A stretch of DNA of 39,400 nt, taken from NCBI RefSeq assembly GCF_016428595.1, contig NZ_JAELVQ010000031.1, forward strand, positions 1-39,400. The letters are read 5' to 3'. Every line of letters starts with the position of its first letter. Position 1 is the stretch's first letter. Of this stretch, positions 1 to 9,800 are shown in pieces. Both the position numbers and the translations under genes were made by a program. A model generated the notes under the pieces. The model was given only the letters and a program-made list of their open reading frames with translations, had not been told where the DNA came from and ran no database searches. The stretch comes from Snuella sedimenti (lineage in GTDB: Bacteria; Bacteroidota; Bacteroidia; Flavobacteriales; Flavobacteriaceae).

Positions 1-125
1 TGAGAAAAAAATTAAAAAAGAATCACTAATTTTAACACTCAAATAAAACGATTTTTGGCACTTCATTTACACTGCTCACTTTCATCCGGCACGGGTGGTT
101 CACTTTAACCGAATTTTCCAGTAAG
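1..125. mobile_element. Possible end of an IS21-like insertion sequence
   Basis: This stretch has no gene of its own. It carries two similar, same-direction copies of a TCACTTT-n-A-(T)-CCG motif, at about 78-88 and 99-110, separated by a GC-richer CGGCACGGGTGG stretch. IS21-family elements typically have several short repeats at their ends, and this pattern resembles such an end. The TGA at 1-3 could be the stop codon of a plus-strand transposition gene lying mostly outside the window, but that cannot be tested here. The SusD-like remnant at 105-281 runs out exactly in this stretch, as expected if an insertion truncated it. No transposase reading frame is visible, so this is inference from repeats and position only. 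Confidence 0.3.
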
Positions 126-281
126 ACCGGATAAGGCTATTGGAGGTACAACAATATCGGATCCATCAGAAGCTGCTCCTAGTCCACCTCTTGTTCTTAA
201 ATCATTCACCATATCCAATAGTTCTTGAGACGGACCGTTAACCTCGTTCATGGCTTCAACATAATTAAGCATTTTTCCTAA
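105..281 (-). pseudogene. SusD/RagB fragment
   Basis: An open stretch read from about 281 down to a TAA at 107-105 encodes MLNYVEAMNEVNG followed by a helix ending NDLRTRGGL. SusD proteins have this segment near the C-terminus (LNYAEAxNE...LNxIRxRAGL), where helices of the TPR-like scaffold lie. Only about 35 residues match. The rest of SusD, including signal peptide, lipobox and the RRxEL..FEGxRxWDxxRW tail, is absent. The first codons overlap the last codons of the GH35 gene in another frame. At the other side the frame runs into possible insertion-sequence repeats. I read it as the relic of a third SusD gene lost by deletion and insertion. The identification rests on motif resemblance, not on a database search. 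Confidence 0.55.
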
Positions 282-3040
282 TACAATGATATTTGAAAAC
301 GATATTCCGGTTTTATCTTAGCCTGTAACAACTGTGCCCTGTCCACTTGGGAAGTATCCACATATTTTTCAAAATATATCTTTGGAGTGGTACTTTCGAA
401 TGCCTTAATTCTTATAATAAAGGGATTACCTGCCATATACTCCTTAAAACGGTTTATCCCGATAACCCATGGTGTTCCGTCGAACAGATAATCACTAAAC
501 AATTTAGAGCCTAAAAAAGCATCTGCCCTATCGCCTGTAAACGAAATGTTCAACCTTAATTCCTTATCCATATTCTGAATATTTTCAGGAATCTTCAACT
601 CGTAATAGGCTAATTTATCTTCCTTGCCCCATTTAAACTGAGGCAATCCATTTTCGTTTTGACTGCCCAGTAATTGTACCGAAGTTTCACCATCGGTTGT
701 TACGGTTTCCCAAGTGTTATCTGTGTTCCATATCAAGCGGTCCCCGTTTTCAAGAAAAGCTTCTATTTCAGCAATACATTTCAAACCAGGATTGCTAGAT
801 GTTATCGTAATGGTATTATGTTGTTTCCACGGTATGGAACTTAGGTCTGCCATCCAATAATTACCTTTTTTTACGGTATTTATGGCTTGGTCGTTTATAA
901 GCACCGTTACATCGTTGGAAGTGGAAAATCGTATTGAAGCTTCCGCTACTTTAGAGATGGATGCGTATTCAAAATCTTTTGTTATAACGCTCTTTCCCGT
1001 AGTGTTAGTTGCTTGTATCCAATAGGCCTTTTCCATAGGACGATAGGTTATAATTTCAACAGGGAGTTTTTCTGACTCTCCCTTATGTTCTATAACGGAA
1101 AATACCCCGTCCTTTTTATCTGAAAAAGAGGTCGACTCCGGGTAGATTAAAAGTTTTTGATCGTTGCTTTCGGAAAAGGCGATTATCTCGTCCTTATCCA
1201 TAAAAACGCCCGATTCACTCAATACAAAATACGCCTCATTTTTATTATTCAACTTCCAGACCTTATCAGATTGGTCCGCAGTCAAAGTTAAAATTTTTAT
1301 AAAGGTGCCATTTGTTTGTTCAATCTCAATCACACAATCGGTTCCAGGACGTAAGCCGGATATGAAATATCCGTTCTTTTCCTTTTTTACCGCACCTTTG
1401 ACGGCATGGATGCTTTTGATGTTATCCTTTTTGAAAAAATATTCGGCAGGCACCCCGTCGTCCTGAAAGAACACCCACATCTTATTTTTATCATTAGAAA
1501 GTTTAGAAATAGGCTGTACGGTGGCATAAGCCAACCTAACGTCTTCCATATCCAGGTTAATTGGCCAAGTAAAATAGGCACCATCCTCAACAGTTATGGG
1601 TTTACGAGGTATTTGCAGGCTCTCACTCTTTAGAGCTACCTGAAATTGAACGCCCTTATAGTCTGGACGTGTTCTTTTATAAAGATAGTTAGAACAAAAC
1701 AGAAAGGCCTGGTTGTCCTTGGCACGAACGGCCCATTGCAAATTATCAGTATTGCCGTTAGATGTAGGCAAATAGGCCACCATAGGAGCTAGTTCTACCC
1801 CAAAATCGTTCATAAAATAATTCAATTTCTTGGTCTCGCCCATAACGGCTCCCAAAGTACCGAACTCCCCTAAAGGAGCCTGATAATCATAGGAGACCCT
1901 ACTAGTTGAGGATTGAAGAGTGGTTTTCCTCCCTATTTTATGACTGCCTCCACTGTACATATAGTAACCCATAAGATTAACACCGCACCCCAACCTAAGG
2001 TTTATGTTTTCTCCTGCCATTTCTTTAGGTACTATGGGACGTCTATGATAAAACGTAGGAGTTCCCAATCCGACTTCGCATGTAAAATAAGGTGATTCTA
2101 CTTCCTTAGAATTGAGCGACTGCACATCACCCTCCAACTGAATTAAATCTGTACCAATATTGTCGGATAAGCGATTATAGGAAAAGAATTCAAAATTACC
2201 TACTGGTAGTTCGCCATAACCTCCACTCCAAGGCGTTTCAATATAGTAACCTGCATAGGGTATGATATCCTTTTTAGGATAATCGGATGCCATCCAATGG
2301 GTCATGGTGTAAAGTGGTACATCAAACCCTTCTTCAATGGCTATTTTTTTCAATTCCAACAAATGTGGTACTACATGCCCTTTTCTTACGTACTCGTTTT
2401 CTAGTTGTATTCCCATTATGGGACCATCTTCTTTATAAAGAAACCCTTCTATTTGGTTATAGATGGCTCGGTACCAATTGCGAACATACTCCAAATACAA
2501 CGGATCATTATAACGCTTTTTAATGTATTTTTTTTTCATCAACCAGTCTGGCAAACCTCCGTTACGGCATTCGGCATTAATGTAGGGGCCCACCCTTAAA
2601 TGTAACTTTAGCCCAATCGTTTTACAGAGTTCGACAAACTTTCGGATATCGTTGTTGCCCGTCCAGTCCATTTGTCCTTCTATTTCCTCATGATAGATCC
2701 AAAAAACATAGGAACTAACAATATCTATACCCGAAGCCTTCATCTTCAATAAGGTCTCTTCCCAATAGCGGTGGTCATAACGACTAAAATGAAATTCTCC
2801 CATGACTGGAAGTACAGGACTACCTCCCTCAGTCATATATAAACTATTTACCTTTATCTCTTTTCCTTTTTTGCCCGGGTTACCCATTTTAAAATCGGTT
2901 GCGATTTCTGGATAGGCTACTTGGCTTAGGTCTATCTTATATTTCTGTGCGTTGGCTACAAAGCATGCACACAAAATTCCTACTATATAACTAAGTAGTT
3001 TTTTGCGGGTGCTTTTAAATTTTGTTTTGTGATTGTTCAT
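278..3040 (-). CDS. Secreted GH35 beta-galactosidase
   Basis: A 920-residue glycoside hydrolase family 35 enzyme, expected to release terminal beta-linked galactose by a retaining mechanism. Residues 1-32 form a signal peptide ending ANAQ, so it is periplasmic or exported. The TIM barrel begins near residue 60 (GEFHFSRYDHRYWEETLLKM, 81-100). The family hallmark GPIMGIQLENEY lies at 206-217; by family knowledge Glu216 would be the acid/base. Glu322 in TCEVG is the candidate nucleophile. Residues from about 650 to 920 look like beta-sandwich domains, as in bacterial GH35. It lies 56 bases downstream of the FG-GAP fragment, and its last codons overlap the SusD fragment. With the neighbouring sulfatases, it would trim galactose from desulfated oligosaccharides. 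The family call is firm; the exact substrate is not. Confidence 0.88.
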   Translation of the reverse strand: MNNHKTKFKSTRKKLLSYIVGILCACFVANAQKYKIDLSQVAYPEIATDFKMGNPGKKGKEIKVNSLYMTEGGSPVLPVMGEFHFSRYDHRYWEETLLKMKASGIDIVSSYVFWIYHEEIEGQMDWTGNNDIRKFVELCKTIGLKLHLRVGPYINAECRNGGLPDWLMKKKYIKKRYNDPLYLEYVRNWYRAIYNQIEGFLYKEDGPIMGIQLENEYVRKGHVVPHLLELKKIAIEEGFDVPLYTMTHWMASDYPKKDIIPYAGYYIETPWSGGYGELPVGNFEFFSYNRLSDNIGTDLIQLEGDVQSLNSKEVESPYFTCEVGLGTPTFYHRRPIVPKEMAGENINLRLGCGVNLMGYYMYSGGSHKIGRKTTLQSSTSRVSYDYQAPLGEFGTLGAVMGETKKLNYFMNDFGVELAPMVAYLPTSNGNTDNLQWAVRAKDNQAFLFCSNYLYKRTRPDYKGVQFQVALKSESLQIPRKPITVEDGAYFTWPINLDMEDVRLAYATVQPISKLSNDKNKMWVFFQDDGVPAEYFFKKDNIKSIHAVKGAVKKEKNGYFISGLRPGTDCVIEIEQTNGTFIKILTLTADQSDKVWKLNNKNEAYFVLSESGVFMDKDEIIAFSESNDQKLLIYPESTSFSDKKDGVFSVIEHKGESEKLPVEIITYRPMEKAYWIQATNTTGKSVITKDFEYASISKVAEASIRFSTSNDVTVLINDQAINTVKKGNYWMADLSSIPWKQHNTITITSSNPGLKCIAEIEAFLENGDRLIWNTDNTWETVTTDGETSVQLLGSQNENGLPQFKWGKEDKLAYYELKIPENIQNMDKELRLNISFTGDRADAFLGSKLFSDYLFDGTPWVIGINRFKEYMAGNPFIIRIKAFESTTPKIYFEKYVDTSQVDRAQLLQAKIKPEYRFQISLY

Positions 3041-3096
3041 CTTCAGTTAGTAAACTTTTAAACTATTGAATTTTGTTAAATTTAAATTATGAGGCT

Positions 3097-3708
3097 TTAA
3101 CGATTATTAGTATATATCCTTAATGTATCATTGTTTGTGGCTACAAGTATCCCTAATTTACTATTTTCTTTTCCTAGCTTAATCGGCTTACAATCCTTAA
3201 CGTTATAAGGAACAAAAAAGCCACTAACCTGAGGAGATATGGCTTTAAAAGTACCATCTTGTTTCCCTTCTAACACTAAACCACATGAGGCATCGGCTCG
3301 GGAGGTTTCAATTTCATTATCAAATTGGTTACCAGCAATAAGAATATCTAATACACCGTCGTTGGTAAAATCTCCCGTTACAACACCTTGAATCGTTGAA
3401 AATTGGGCATGGATTGGAAGTGTCTTTTTTTCAAAAGTTCCATTATGGTTAATAACCATAATACTCGAAAATGTTTCAGCTTTTAGGTGGAGACCATAAT
3501 TTATTCCCTCACCTAAAATTTCATTAATATCCGCATTGGCAAATTCGGCATATGTTTTAAACTTTTTTCGGATACCAGGCATCTGTTCCGAAGAACATTC
3601 TAGTCCCCTAACAGACACTTGTTTATCCTTATTATATTTCGCCAAAAACACATCGTACTTTCCATTCATATCAAAATCGTTACTATATACATGTAAAACC
3701 TCTGTTGT
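3097..3708 (-). pseudogene. 3' fragment of an FG-GAP/VCBS repeat lipoprotein gene
   Basis: The open frame (first ATG at 3669) encodes about 190 residues that align end to end with the C-terminus of the 1122-residue FG-GAP protein at 6883-10251. Shared blocks include VRGLxCSSEQ, STIQG, AGNQF, EIET, ADAS and GFFVPYNVKD. The similarity continues upstream of the ATG: codons up to 3708 read LHVYSNDFDMNG, matching LHIYANDFDVNG of the full-length protein. It then hits an in-frame TAA at 3711-3709, just after the neighbouring sulfatase gene. The fragment thus lacks its first ~900 codons, signal peptide and UnbV domain, and is almost certainly not functional. It is diverged from the intact copy, so it is the relic of a separate paralogue rather than a recent partial duplication. 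Confidence 0.85.
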
Positions 3709-3761
3709 TTAACTGAGGCTTTTTGCTTTAGGGAGTGATTAATTCTATTTTTACAAACAGC

Positions 3762-5855
3762 CTAATGGTAAAAAGCAGACTGAGGTATACTCGATCTTGT
3801 TATATTGTTAGTTTTCCATTCCAGTTTAAATGGTATAGCATCTCTGTTAGCGTTGTGTAAATAGATGCGGATAGGATGTAATCCTTTTTGCAGTACCATA
3901 GTTTCGGTTTTTACTGTATTGGCCTGATAGTTATAATCTGCATCTACTAAAATGGCATCATGTAGTTTGATAACTGCTTTACCGCTAGTACTAAAACTAA
4001 AGGTATATGTGCCTTCTTTCGGCACTTCTAAATACCCTTCAAATAAGTAAAGGTCTTGCTGTTGCTTGGTATAATTGAAAGTATTTACATTTTTTGTTTT
4101 TCCTTTTTTTGAGGGATTAAGAACTTCCAGGTTGGGTAACCACGGATAAACACCAGCATAAGATGTCCATCTCAATCCTTTCTTTATTTTTTTGAGAGCA
4201 ACCGAAGGTATTGCTAAATTATCATAAGGACGCTTAGCAGAGATATTGGTGCGACGCATTTGGAGTATGCGAGCTTTCATGGTGCTTTGCAATTCGGGCA
4301 TAGCATTGTTAGCAGCTAGGTTATTAGCCTGATGCGTATCGTTTTTAATATCGTATATCTCAAAATCGGCATTAACATCTTCAATGTTATAGCGAATGCC
4401 AACGTAGTCGTCCACACGAATCATTTGCATTTCCTTTCTAGAGCGATTGCGGTTATTTTCATTAAAGGCACTGTAGTTAGGTGTTTTTCCTCCAACACTG
4501 TATTCTACGTATATTTTACTGTCTTTTTGTCCTTTACTATTTGTTAGTGTAGGCAATAACGATACCCCATCACTGTTAGCAGGAGCGGGTAATCCGGCAG
4601 CTTCCATAAAAGTAGGCAACCAATCGTATGAAATACTTGGTGTATTGCTTACAGTATTTTTTGCAATCTTTTTTGGCCACCTCACAACCAATGGCATGCG
4701 TAGTCCTCCTTCAAGAACATCACGCTTAATACCATCAAAAGGGCCATAACTATCAAAAAAAGTAGGGTGGTTGGGTACGTAGGGTTTGGGTAAGTACGAT
4801 TCTTGTGAAGGCCCATTATCTGAAGTGAACACCACTAATGTGTTATCGTCTATGTTCAAATCTTTTAATAGTTGTAAAATATCACCAACCGCATCATCTA
4901 TTCTACGTACGCTCGTGGCATATCGTTTGTAAGTATTAGGCCAAGGGACTTCGGCTGTAGTGGTATTGGTATCGTGATCGTAAATGGCATTGGCATAATC
5001 GGGGTGCATCCAAGAGTCTGGTTGTCCACTGGCAGTATTTATCATGTGTCCTGGTGTTCCTAACCACTGTACACCACCTTTTAGACCGCCTCCTTTAGGA
5101 TATGCTTGGGTTGGTAGTTCTAAAACGGCATGAGGTGTATCGTAAGCCAAGAACATAAAAAAAGGCTTCTCGTTATTTTTAACGGTATTGGTAATCCATT
5201 GTTTAGCTTTCGCTGTCCATAAATCGCCAGTAAAACATTTATCTAATGCTTCGGTTACGTCGGTATCGTTTTCCCAAACTTGACCGTGGTTTCTGTATAA
5301 CCTTTCTTTTGGGTAGTGCTCATGTCCATCTACATGGGTCATATACCCATAAAAATAGTCAAAGCCCCTGTTGGTAGGTCGCGCAGGCCAACTAGCTCCG
5401 TTTTCGGACCAGCGCTTATCTCCCTGTAGCCCCCATTTTCCAATGGCAGCTGTAGTATAGCCTGCTTTTTGTAATGTATTGGCTAAGGTATGGTTGTCGG
5501 CCAAAGCTTTGTCAAATTGATTGTTTCTTACATTCGCATGTCCTTGACTTAAGCCACTAAGCAAGGACGCTCTGGAAGGGGCACATACTGGAGCTGCTGA
5601 ATAATGTTGAAGCATTACGGCTCCTTCGTTGGCCATAGTGTCTAGGTGCGGTGTAAAAGCCCAGGGTTTTGATCTGTCATTATTTTTTTTCCTTTCATTT
5701 TGGTACAATACGCCCAAATCCCCATAGCCTAGATCGTCGGTTAAAATAAAAATGATGTTGGGTTGCTCTTCATTCTTTTGTTTGGTTTTTTGGCAATAGC
5801 CAAGTTGCACAAAAAATACGCTAAGTACAAATAGCGCTAATGGTGTTAATTTCAT
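3762..5855 (-). CDS. Exported S1-type sulfatase with a C-terminal PA14-like domain
   Basis: A 697-residue type I (formylglycine-dependent) sulfatase that hydrolyses sulfate esters, here probably on a glycan. Residues 1-21 are a signal peptide ending GYCQ, which may also act as a lipobox. Metal ligands are Asp40/Asp41 in LTDDLGYGDLG. The maturation motif CAPSR starts at Cys91, so a formylglycine-generating enzyme or anSME is needed; none is encoded in the window. A further metal-site motif is VVFTSDNGPSQ near residue 345. After about residue 560 there is an additional beta-rich domain (YLFEGYLEVPKEGTYTFSFS, then KLEWK) resembling PA14, a likely carbohydrate-binding fold. The gene follows the chimeric ORF by 82 bases. 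The sulfatase call is secure; subfamily and sulfate position cannot be read by eye. Confidence 0.9.
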   Translation of the reverse strand: MKLTPLALFVLSVFFVQLGYCQKTKQKNEEQPNIIFILTDDLGYGDLGVLYQNERKKNNDRSKPWAFTPHLDTMANEGAVMLQHYSAAPVCAPSRASLLSGLSQGHANVRNNQFDKALADNHTLANTLQKAGYTTAAIGKWGLQGDKRWSENGASWPARPTNRGFDYFYGYMTHVDGHEHYPKERLYRNHGQVWENDTDVTEALDKCFTGDLWTAKAKQWITNTVKNNEKPFFMFLAYDTPHAVLELPTQAYPKGGGLKGGVQWLGTPGHMINTASGQPDSWMHPDYANAIYDHDTNTTTAEVPWPNTYKRYATSVRRIDDAVGDILQLLKDLNIDDNTLVVFTSDNGPSQESYLPKPYVPNHPTFFDSYGPFDGIKRDVLEGGLRMPLVVRWPKKIAKNTVSNTPSISYDWLPTFMEAAGLPAPANSDGVSLLPTLTNSKGQKDSKIYVEYSVGGKTPNYSAFNENNRNRSRKEMQMIRVDDYVGIRYNIEDVNADFEIYDIKNDTHQANNLAANNAMPELQSTMKARILQMRRTNISAKRPYDNLAIPSVALKKIKKGLRWTSYAGVYPWLPNLEVLNPSKKGKTKNVNTFNYTKQQQDLYLFEGYLEVPKEGTYTFSFSTSGKAVIKLHDAILVDADYNYQANTVKTETMVLQKGLHPIRIYLHNANRDAIPFKLEWKTNNITRSSIPQSAFYH

Positions 5856-5937
5856 TGTTAAGGGTTTTTAATAATGTATTTTTTTAATTTTTAATATTAG
5901 GGGTTAGTTTTTTGTGATGCGCAAAATCGTTGGGCAC

Positions 5938-6678
5938 CTAATTTAAGCTTCCTAAAATATCCAAACTGGCGGCCTTAAGGTTATATGGTAGTTTATCATT
6001 TTTGGCAAGTTCTGTTATAGTTGCAATGAATGGCGTCTTATTGGGTACATATAACAAATGGTTTAAGGCCATTAGAGCCAGATATTCATTGTTTGCTTTA
6101 CAATAAGATTTTAGTTTTTGTTCGGCATGGCTATTTTGAAAGCTAGCGTATGCTATAACCGATGCAGTAACGGAAACAGGAGCATAGCTGTCATTAATGG
6201 CTTCTAGTATAGCTGCTTTATGGGGTTTTAGAATGGTTTCATTTTGGCTTTTAAATCCTGTAATAGCCCCAATAACGCATGATTTTATTTTCACTTTTAA
6301 GTGCTTTAATTTGTTTCTCGGCAATTGCCTTTTCACATTTTCAAAAATAAAAGGACCTTCAGAATAATCGGATACGGCATGAACTATTTCACAATCAGTC
6401 AACCAAGCATTATGTCCCAATCTTTCTGGCCACCGGGAATAATAACCATGGTATTTTTCTCCCCATTTAATCACTGTTAATCCCCAAATACGATAGCCTG
6501 GATCTACTAAAATATACTTATTACGCTTTTTCTTATAAAAATTATCCTTAACCGGTACTGGGATACTTTTGAACTCCCATGTCATAGAATCATCTTCTAT
6601 TTGTATTTGAGCATATATCTTTGACCAATTACCGTTAATTAAAATATATATACAATATAAAAAGAGTAATTGCTTCAT
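5938..6678 (-). pseudogene. Chimeric ORF: glycosidase N-terminus joined to a sulfatase-like tail
   Basis: A 246-residue ORF with an N-terminal signal peptide (to about residue 23). Residues 58-115 (PGYRIWGLTVIKWGEKYHGY, YSRWP, AWLTDCEIVHAVSD, EGPF) resemble the first blade of five-bladed propeller glycosidases related to GH43/GH117. At about residue 115 (near base 6333) this similarity stops, with four of the five blades missing. Residues 155-246 (AILEAINDSYAPVSVTASVI, LALMALNHLLYV, NLKAASLDILGSL) look like the helical repeat tail of certain Bacteroidota sulfatases. The frame is open throughout, so a deletion that fused two neighbouring genes in frame explains it best. Neither part contains a complete active site. 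An intact small protein of unknown function is the alternative. Family assignments are from memory of motifs. Confidence 0.55.
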
Positions 6679-6882
6679 TCTTGTTTTTTTTAATTAGTTC
6701 ATTTTTTAATATACAGAGAATATGTTTTTTGTCAATAACACTTTTGTAATATAAAAAGGCTTAAAGTATTGAAGTTGTTGATACGCACTTGGGCATCATT
6801 TTAGTTATTCTTTGTATTTATTTAATATTTAAGTGTTCCCTTGCATTGTTATTCTTATTAAATCATATTGGTTTTTAAGTTA

Positions 6883-9800
6883 CTATTCTGTTTTGGCAAA
6901 AAGGCGCAGAACATCATCATTACATCCCACTAATATTCCTAAGGTATTATCATGACCTAGTTTTATTCTTTTTACATCTTTAACATTATAGGGCACAAAA
7001 AAACCTGTTTTTAATTGAGATAAGCTACAATATTTACCCTTTTCGCTTTTTAAAATCACCCCAACCGAGGCATCTGCCATTGTTGTTTCAATTTCTGTTT
7101 CAAACTGATTTCCAGCAGCAACAATGTCTAATCTCCCATCATTATCTAGATCTTCTATTATAATCCCTTGAATTGTTGATAATTGTGCTTCATTAGGCAA
7201 TTGCTCTAAAACAAATGTGCCGTTATCGTTCTTTAAGATACAACTTGCAAACAGTTTAGCTTGATAATGTAAACTGTTATCTAAACCTGGACCCAAAATT
7301 TCACTTATGCTCGCATCTGCAAACTCATTAAAGGTTTTGTATTTCTTCTTTATTTCAGGTATCTGCTCAGAAGAGCAATCTAAACCTCTTACAGGTACTT
7401 GATCTCCTTGTTCGTTGTATTTGGCTAAAAAGGCATCAAAACTACCGTTGACATCAAAGTCGTTAGCATATATGTGTAAAGGTTTTTCATTAGAGGCTTT
7501 AAATTTATGGTTTAAACCCAAGTTACCAACAACAAAATCTACATCTCCATCCTTATCATAATCGGTTGCCACTATTTTATACCACCATCCTGTTGTGTCT
7601 TTTAATCCATACTTTTTAGTTTCATCTACTAACTGTCCTTTGTTATTTATAAAGAACTTTATTGGCATCCATTCTCCAACTAAAATTAAATCAGGATATT
7701 TGTCATTATTAATATCTGCCCATACACTGGAATTAACCATTCCTACTTTGCTTAATGCTTTGGCCTTTATTTTAGTTACATCGGTAAAGTTACCTTCTCC
7801 ATCATTCTCCAATAGTAGACTTTTTGGAGGAAACGGGTAGTAATTAGGCACAACTTTCCCTCCAATAAATACATCTAAATCTCCATCATTATCATAATCT
7901 GCAACAGATACGCAACCTCCACTTGCATTTATTTTTGGTAAACCTTTAGATCTTGTATATTCCCCTTTTCCATTATTTAAATACAATCTGTCTTGATAAT
8001 GTGTTGACAGTGGCTCAAATTCATATCCTCCACTAACTACATACAAATCTAAATCCCCATCTCCATCAGCATCGAAAAATACTGATTCCATGTCTTCAAA
8101 AACCTTATCGTTTTCAAAAGCTTCTTGCTTAAGATGAATAAACTTCTTTGATTTATTTTGAAGGTAAACTCGTCCACTTTGATTACTTGCCCCACCAATA
8201 AAAAAATCTTCAAGACCATCATTATTTATGTCTCCAACCGAAATATAAGGCCCATTTATAGAATATTTTTTTGGCAATAATACCTGTTTCTCATAATCAT
8301 TAAAATAATTCTCTTTATGTCTAAAGGGGTTCTGGAAATAGTTATAGGTTTGGTCACTAAATAGTGTTTTAACATTCTTATTTTTAGAATTACTTTTTTG
8401 TTGTAAACTGCTATTGCTATACGCTACTGTAAGTAATTGGTTAGCGTCTTGATTTCTTAGCATATTTATGTTTCCATCTGGCCAAACCACTTTAACACTG
8501 TCTATTTTTTTTTGGTTTCCCAATCCAAAATGTACTATAGGTTCTACTGAAGACAAATACCCACGTACGGTCTTAAACTCTTGATATTGCTTCTTTTTAT
8601 TACTGTACAAAGTTAGCTTTGTTCCTAAGCCTGTGGTATTCCCTTTTGGTCCTAACAATTTAATCTTTAAATAAGATTGATTTGTCACCAAATTATTTTT
8701 AAAAACAAAAGCTTCTTTATCCACATTGTTGACTACCAAATCCAAATCACCATCATTATCTAAATCACCAACAGCAGCTCCATTAGAAAAACTAGGAATA
8801 TCAAATCCTATTTCTTGAGTTTTGTTTGTAAAGGTTAAATCGCCATTGTTTATATAAAAATGGTTTGGAAGTTCCTGAGAAGGATAGATGTTTATTATGT
8901 CGTTTGCCAAGCCCCTAGACATGTCCTCCAGGCTAGTATATATCCCCCTATTTTTTTCATAGAGCTCTTTCCTTTTATAATAACTGTCTCTATCAAATAA
9001 TTCCCTTTTATAACCATTGCTTACAAAAACATCTTTAAGTCCATTATTGTTAAAATCTACCATTAAACAACTCCAACTCCAATCGGTTTTTGAAATACCA
9101 GCGATTTGAGAAATATCACTAAAATAAGAGTTTCCTCTATTTAAATGCAACATATTATGCATGTATTGATTGTGAAACCCTTTTTCTTTTAACCTATCAA
9201 AACGCTTTATATTCATAGGGGGCATTGATGTTTTAGATCTTTTATAGTTGGAAGGCAACATTTCGGTAACAAAAATATCTTCAAAACCATCATTATTCAT
9301 ATCTGCAATATCTGATCCCATGGAATAAAACGAAACATGATTTGTAGCTTCTTTTATTTTTTCCTTAAAAGTTCCATCTCCATTATTTAAATACAGATAA
9401 TCATTTTCAGAGAAATCGTTTGCCACAAAAATATCGATATAACCGTCATTGTTAACATCTGAAGTTACGACGCTTAAACTAAATCCAAAATTACTTGTTA
9501 TACCAGCTTGCTTACTAATGTTATAAAATTTACCTCCTCTGTTTTCAAACAATTTATCCCGGTAATCATCATGAGTAGATTCTTTATTTTTGAGTATATC
9601 GGCCAACCCTATGTAAAATTTGTCTGGACGATTCGTTATATAGACATCCAAATCGTTATCGTTATCAAAATCAAAAAAAGAAGCATGTGTTGAATAACCT
9701 CTATCGTTCAGTCCAAACCCTGAAGCCTGCTCTATAAATGTATTATCTTGCTGATTTATAAATAGTAAGTTTTCTCGCTGACTGCTATTGTTGGATTTTA

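Noticed and set aside
1164-2599. Several plus-strand open frames of 60-100 codons inside the GH35 gene
   Set aside because: They lie opposite a gene with clear family motifs, have no recognisable domains and are expected by chance in the complementary strand.
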